From Peromyscus leucopus (Eukaryota > Chordata > Mammalia > Rodentia > Cricetidae), in contig NC_051075.1 of NCBI RefSeq assembly GCF_004664715.2, positions 29,346,504 to 29,410,503 on the forward strand: a DNA stretch of 64,000 nucleotides, in the 5' to 3' direction. Positions 59,441 to 64,000 of the stretch are shown here, one piece after another. Under the pieces are notes generated by a model. That model was not told the DNA's origin. It did not search any database and was given only the letters and a program-made list of their open reading frames with translations. Every line of letters starts with the position of its first letter. The first letter of the stretch is position 1. The translations under genes were made by a program, and so were the position numbers.

Positions 59441-60837
59441 CTGTCTTTATATACAAAGAAACTTATAATTAAATTTATTTAAAAGTAATTTGTTATGTGA
59501 TGCAGTTCAAATACTTTTGGGGGCACATAAAAATGAGAACATTTGAATGATGATGCATTTGAAACACATTAATATTAATATAATGGTTTTACTCTATGTG
59601 TCAAAGAAGCTTGAAAAAATGCTACCCAGGAATAGGACTTCACAAACATGAAGAACTAAATCAATAATTTCAAGAAAGAGAAACTTCAAACTGTTTCTCT
59701 AATGGAATTGATAGAGAGAGACTTTCTCCATGCTGTAGCTCCAAAACTTTTCCTTTGAATTCCGAAGCTACAAACACTAGTCAGAAAACACTGTTACTAC
59801 TTTTAGTTCAACTGAAGTAAGTGTACTATAGAAACTAGGTATTGTATCTATATAATGACAAATGCAGGGGTCAGGCTCTGGCTGAGATCAAACCGCTGTG
59901 TGCACTTAGGAAATTGCTGGGAACTCAACTGCTCCATCTACACTTCAGTTTTTTCATGAGTCAAATGTGGGCTCATGGTAATGTCAGGAATGCTTTCTTC
60001 AAAGCCATTTGTGGTTAGCATATACAAGCCTTTTAGAATAGTGTCTAGAACATGGTAGGTGTGTAAAAATCAGTTGTTTTCTATGCACAAAGAAACTTTG
60101 CTTAATAAACTCACAGCACAGCATGTGTCAGGCAAAGTCTAGAAAGTTCTGGGGAGTAACATTACTAAGAGATAAAGATTAAAATAGTGATGGCAGCAAT
60201 TACTTTTTAGGTAGGGGGTGCTGGACACATAAATACTTAGGATGTACGTTATCACTGTTATCCTCACTAAATCATAAACCTGGTAAATACACTTCAAATT
60301 TTCAATTAGCAATATTACTGTGCTATAATATCTTACTCAAAGTTATTTGGCACTTTAGTGTTTTCTTTGACTTGGACACAGCTGAATATTTCTTAGCAAG
60401 GCCTTGTTCTGCATAGAAAGTGTTTTTAATATGTATGTAGTCATCAGCTACCTACTGGTGTATAGCTAATTTAAAAAGTGAGGGCATCAAATAATGAAAC
60501 AGTCACTGTCTCCAGATGACAAAAGCAATATTTAGTTAACACTGTCATCCATCTACAATGATTTTTCCATTTGCAAACAATCAATGTTACCAATATTGAA
60601 TGTTGGAAATGATATGCAAAAAAATAAATAAATAATGTAAGTTTATATACTTAAGGGTCAGATATCACTGGGGATAGTTAAACTGACAGGGCATACTGAC
60701 ACTTGCCTTAACTTAATAAGGTTATTTAATATTTACAAGTTGGATGCTCAGATAATTATCTTTATAATTATTGTAAATTTTCATAAAAAACCAAAGTATT
60801 AATGATGCCACTCTGGTCAGGGAAAAGAAGATAGGCT
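59441..60837. other. Intergenic, no gene seen
   Basis: AT-rich unique-looking DNA; no supported frame or recognised repeat. Confidence 0.45.
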
Positions 60838-61470
60838 AACTTCAGATCTTCACCTCTCCTCAGCTCCTCCACATCTATATTGTGGCTTCCAGTTTGGTGT
60901 TTTTACAGGATTCCTGAGTGTGCAAACATGTGGGTCTTTGGCTCTTGTGCCTTCTCTTGGTCTCTTCTGTTGGTTTGTCTTGTCCAACTTTGACATGATA
61001 GATTTTATTATCTGATTCTATTTTATTTTTTTAATGAAAGAATTAATGAAGGAGAAAATGAAGACATAGCCAACAGGATAATGGTTAACAACTGCACTAT
61101 CATTTATACCTGTTGGCAGAGGGAAAATCGGCTTTCTGCAATGGAATGACATTGAGATTATCACCCACGCCAGGACAGGCCTCATGTCCAGGGGTAGTTG
61201 ATTAATATATGAGGGACTCCGCAGTTTGTTTGTCTAGTGCTTTTATTTGGTTACAGTTTGTTTTTAGTTTTTGGTTTTTGCTTTATTTTGTTTTCTTGGT
61301 TTTTGAGGGTATCTTTTTTGTTGTTGTTGTATTGGGTTTTTGTTTGTTTGTTGAGAAAGAACTTAAAGATGGGTGGGGAGAGAAAAGGAGAGGATCTGAA
61401 AGGACTTTGGGAAGTGAGAGAATATGATTAATATATATTAAATTTAAAAAATTTTTACATAATAAAAATT
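60838..61470 (+). mobile_element. Old L1 3' UTR
   Basis: Pattern of an older rodent L1 tail: CTGTTGGCAGAGGGAAAATC, GGCCTCATGTCCAGGGGTAG, CTTTTATTTGGTTACAG, GT-rich stretch, then AGGAGAGGATCTGAAAGGAC and an A/T-rich end. The 72-aa frame inside is not real. Confidence 0.6.
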
Positions 61471-62564
61471 ACAATAAACTAAAGTATATAATTAACAATA
61501 AATATTCCTATTTGAAGTCATTATGAATTTATAGGTTATATTTGAAAATTCCCTGATTCTAAGTATAAAATATAGGTATTGCCATCAAATATTTTCTCTC
61601 CACCATTTACAATCAAATATTTTACTTCTTACCTTCAATTGTTTACCCACTCTCAACTGTAGTTTTTTTACCCCCCACTAGTAATATAATCTGTTCATGA
61701 GATAGTCACTGGGCTCTTATAATAGTCTCAGTCTGTAGGGTACCTCTCTGTGGAATGTAGCAAATACCTATGCATCATGCAGTTGATGTTATAGCCAGAA
61801 TCGATCTCTAGAGTTCTAGTCTGCAAAAGCTCAAACCACAAGTTTTGAAATATCAAAGAAGTGGATGTTAAAAAGTGTTAAAGAATCATGACAGACAAGC
61901 TAAGTGAAAACTTATGAAGCAGCAATTGTGTGGCCCCATGCTGAAGAGGACATAGGAACTGAAGCCATATCACAGAAATATTGACACAGGCTGAAGAATG
62001 GATTCTCTGAGATGCCTGGTGCTGCTACTTATGGCCTATGCAGGCAGATGTGAACAGCAACAGAGAGAAAATTCTGCAGAAAATGCACCGTGCTCTGCCT
62101 CCTTCATTCTTGCTCTGAGTACAACATCAGTGAAGGGTTTGTGTGCTAAATCTCAGAGATATGTGCTTTGCAGTAAATAAGTTCTAAACCTCTCAATTTT
62201 TTTATGAGACATCAGAAGGTAATCCATAAATGACACATCAAGAACTGAGTGATTTTTTTTTTTCTGTGATGAAAAGAACTTCACATAGAGTCAGAACTTA
62301 GTGGTAGAGTTAGCAGGTTTACCAGCATTTTGCCTTCCAAAACAGCTGTGGAGAATGAGAGTATTTTCAGAAAAAAATAAATTAGATGAAAGTCAATTGT
62401 CCGTGGTAAGGAGAGTTAGGGTAAAAATCATTTCTTCTTTAACAAATTCAAACCCAAACAAATCTGAATTCAGCAGTTTATGTGCATGTGTGCATGTATA
62501 CATGTGTGTATGTTTAGTGCAATTATACAAATTAAAAAGGCAAGCAGCTTTTTTGTGAATTCGT
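61471..62564. other. Intergenic, no gene seen
   Basis: AT-rich DNA. The short frames at 61998-62180 and 62301-62558 show no domain. The final ~60 bases may be ERV leader belonging to the next LTR. Confidence 0.4.
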
Positions 62565-62582
62565 GTCCCACACTGGGCACCA
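62565..62582 (-). promoter_or_regulatory. Decayed primer-binding site next to an LTR
   Basis: On the - strand TGGTGCCCAGTGTGGGAC, two bases after the LTR end. It differs from the tRNA-Lys1,2 site by four transitions, as expected of CpG and other decay. Confidence 0.7.
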
Positions 62583-62584
62583 GA

Positions 62585-62912
62585 TGTAGCATGAATTCCA
62601 ATTAGTCTTAATAATAAAAGCCTAGTGCCAGATATTGGGGTAAATGCTGAAAGATCAAAGAGACAAAGGAACAAGCCATAGCCGTCTCTTATCTCACCAA
62701 CTCCTCAGCCAAAAAGGGGCTGAGCTCTTGTCTCCACTCATCTTATATTCCTCTCTCCACCCAGCCATAACATTTCCTGTTTCCTCCTCCCAAGTGCTGG
62801 GATTAAAGACATATCACCACTGCCTGGCCTCTATGGTTAACTAGCAGCTACTTCTGTGCTCTGATCTCCAGGCAAGCTATATTTGATAGAGCACAAACCC
62901 AGTTTCACCACA
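62585..62912 (-). mobile_element. LTR with adjoining leader of a truncated class II ERV (328 bp)
   Basis: On the - strand opens TGTGGTGAAACTGG and closes CATGCTACA. Contains ATATAAGATG and a B1-like CTTTAATCCCAGCACTTGGG. The primer-binding site shows this is a 5' LTR whose internal region is lost after a short leader. Confidence 0.75.
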
Positions 62913-63715
62913 GATAGTAGAAGAGAAAGTTAATAGCCTAGAAAATCAAGAAGTATGTGTGTCCCTTGTTGTTGAACTAATTTTCTGATTATCATCTTTA
63001 TTCTTTCCACATCTATTACATCGGTTGGTAAAAACTGTATTTAATACAAGGCATTATACTAATTGTTTTCATATTAGTGTTAGTTTTTTTTTATTTATTT
63101 TCATGACAATTCTAAGGCTAAATGTTGTTGTTATGTACATTTTCAAATATGGAAGCTAGAATAATATTATGTTCTGGAGACCATGATTCAGACAGTGATT
63201 GACAGATAGTTGGCAGGCAAGTGCATTGTGATCAATGAGAAAAGAAAGGCTTTGAATGTACAGAGCCCCTCATCTTCTGAAGCCTTGCAACCCAAGTTGA
63301 AATACCAACGTTTCACTTACATCTAATCCTCTAGTTCTTAAAAATAAGTCCATTAGCTAGTTATTCTTTCTTCTCTATGACTTTTATGGATAGACAGATG
63401 CTCAGAGAAGTATGTAAACTAATTTTTGTAACAGACCACGACCAGTTAACATGACAACCAGTGTTGATACGAGCTGTTGATTCTGAAGCCTGTACCCTTT
63501 ACAGTGGTTTGTACTGATAACTTGATCCACTTTTATCATTCCAGTGTCATTGGCTGCATTCCGGTAAATAACGGGTTGTACTAAGTAAACAACCTGAATT
63601 TCTCTCCTTATTTAGTATCAGAATTAGCATACTAAGCCAGTGTTGTTTGTCTGTAAAGTTTATTCCTGCTGTAACCCAGGGTCACTTAATCATATCTATG
63701 GTCACATTAAATTAT
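62913..63715. other. Intergenic, no gene seen
   Basis: Unique-looking DNA; nothing supported. Confidence 0.45.
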
Positions 63716-63724
63716 TCATCCTCA

Positions 63725-63729
<5 letters not shown>

Positions 63730-63768
<39 letters not shown>

Positions 63769-63914
63769 GTTTTTCGAGACAGGGTTTCTCTGTGTAGCTT
63801 TGCGCCTTTCCTGGAACTCACTTTGGAGACCAGGCTGGCCTCGAACTCACAGAGATCCGCCTGCCTCTGCCTCCCGAGTGCTGGGATTAAAGGCGTGCGC
63901 CACCACCGCCCGGC
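63730..63914 (-). repeat. Young B1 SINE with target duplication
   Basis: Reversed B1 close to the family consensus (GAGACAGGGTTTCTCTGTGT to CCACCACCGCCCGGC) with a long pure T tract as its tail. Flanked by TCATCCTCATCTTT at 63716-63729 and 63915-63928. Confidence 0.95.
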
Positions 63915-64000
63915 TCATCCTCATCTTTAATGCTTGCTCCTCTTTGTGTTAGATAAATCTCAAAAGTAATACAAAGGCAATCATTTGCTTTCTTAATTCT

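Noticed and set aside
63640..63952. Two ~100-aa frames with a poly-Phe run
   Set aside because: They read through a B1 SINE and its poly-T; typical SINE-derived spurious frames.

Overview
The window is 64 kb of repeat-rich, AT-leaning DNA from a muroid rodent nuclear genome. B1 and B2/B3-type SINEs, a rodent L1 with tandem 5' UTR monomers and a G-rich 3' UTR, and env-less class II endogenous retroviruses (ERVs) with 6-bp target duplications all point there. The mix suggests a cricetid (hamster, vole or deer-mouse group), but I cannot name the species. I found no host gene exon, tRNA or rRNA. Every long reading frame belongs to a retroelement.

Layout. 1-7723 is a class II provirus on the + strand whose 5' LTR lies off the window. 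Its gag and pol are each broken by one in-frame TGA, and it ends in a 496-bp 3' LTR. 7735-9420 is a 5'-inverted L1 fragment split by an LTR-like insertion. 9.4-25.9 kb is mostly unique intergenic DNA with solo LTRs (15.8 and 22.3 kb), SINEs, microsatellites and a 10-bp minisatellite. 25974-32426 is a full-length L1 on the - strand with a perfect 14-bp target duplication, an uninterrupted 1274-aa ORF2 and an ORF1 broken by one base. 32.4-42.5 kb holds a solo LTR, B1 copies, an interrupted B1, a degenerate L1 and a possible conserved non-coding block. 42.9-58.7 kb is an old L1 that received an LTR, which in turn received an L1 3' fragment and a young complete provirus (49873-58182). 58.7-64 kb is intergenic with L1 tails, an LTR still attached to its primer-binding site, and a young B1.

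The two proviruses are relatives. Both encode Gag with two CCHC knuckles and a hydrophobic N-terminal segment. Both place protease, reverse transcriptase, RNase H and integrase in one -1 frame, so a single frameshift gives Gag-Pol. Both keep the same frameshift device: GGGAAAC in the gag zero frame, a 6-7 nt spacer and a GC-rich hairpin. Both have a splice donor in the leader and an acceptor-like site after pol, yet neither has a recognisable env. Instead each has about 2.3-2.7 kb of alignable non-coding sequence before the 3' LTR. This resembles the intracellular IAP-type way of life (inference).

The most notable points are: a Gag with five near-identical 18-residue coiled-coil repeats present in only one of the two relatives; the conserved frameshift signal; the spliced-but-env-less 3' region; a young provirus with non-canonical TG...TA LTR ends; and a nesting series dated by four sets of target duplications.
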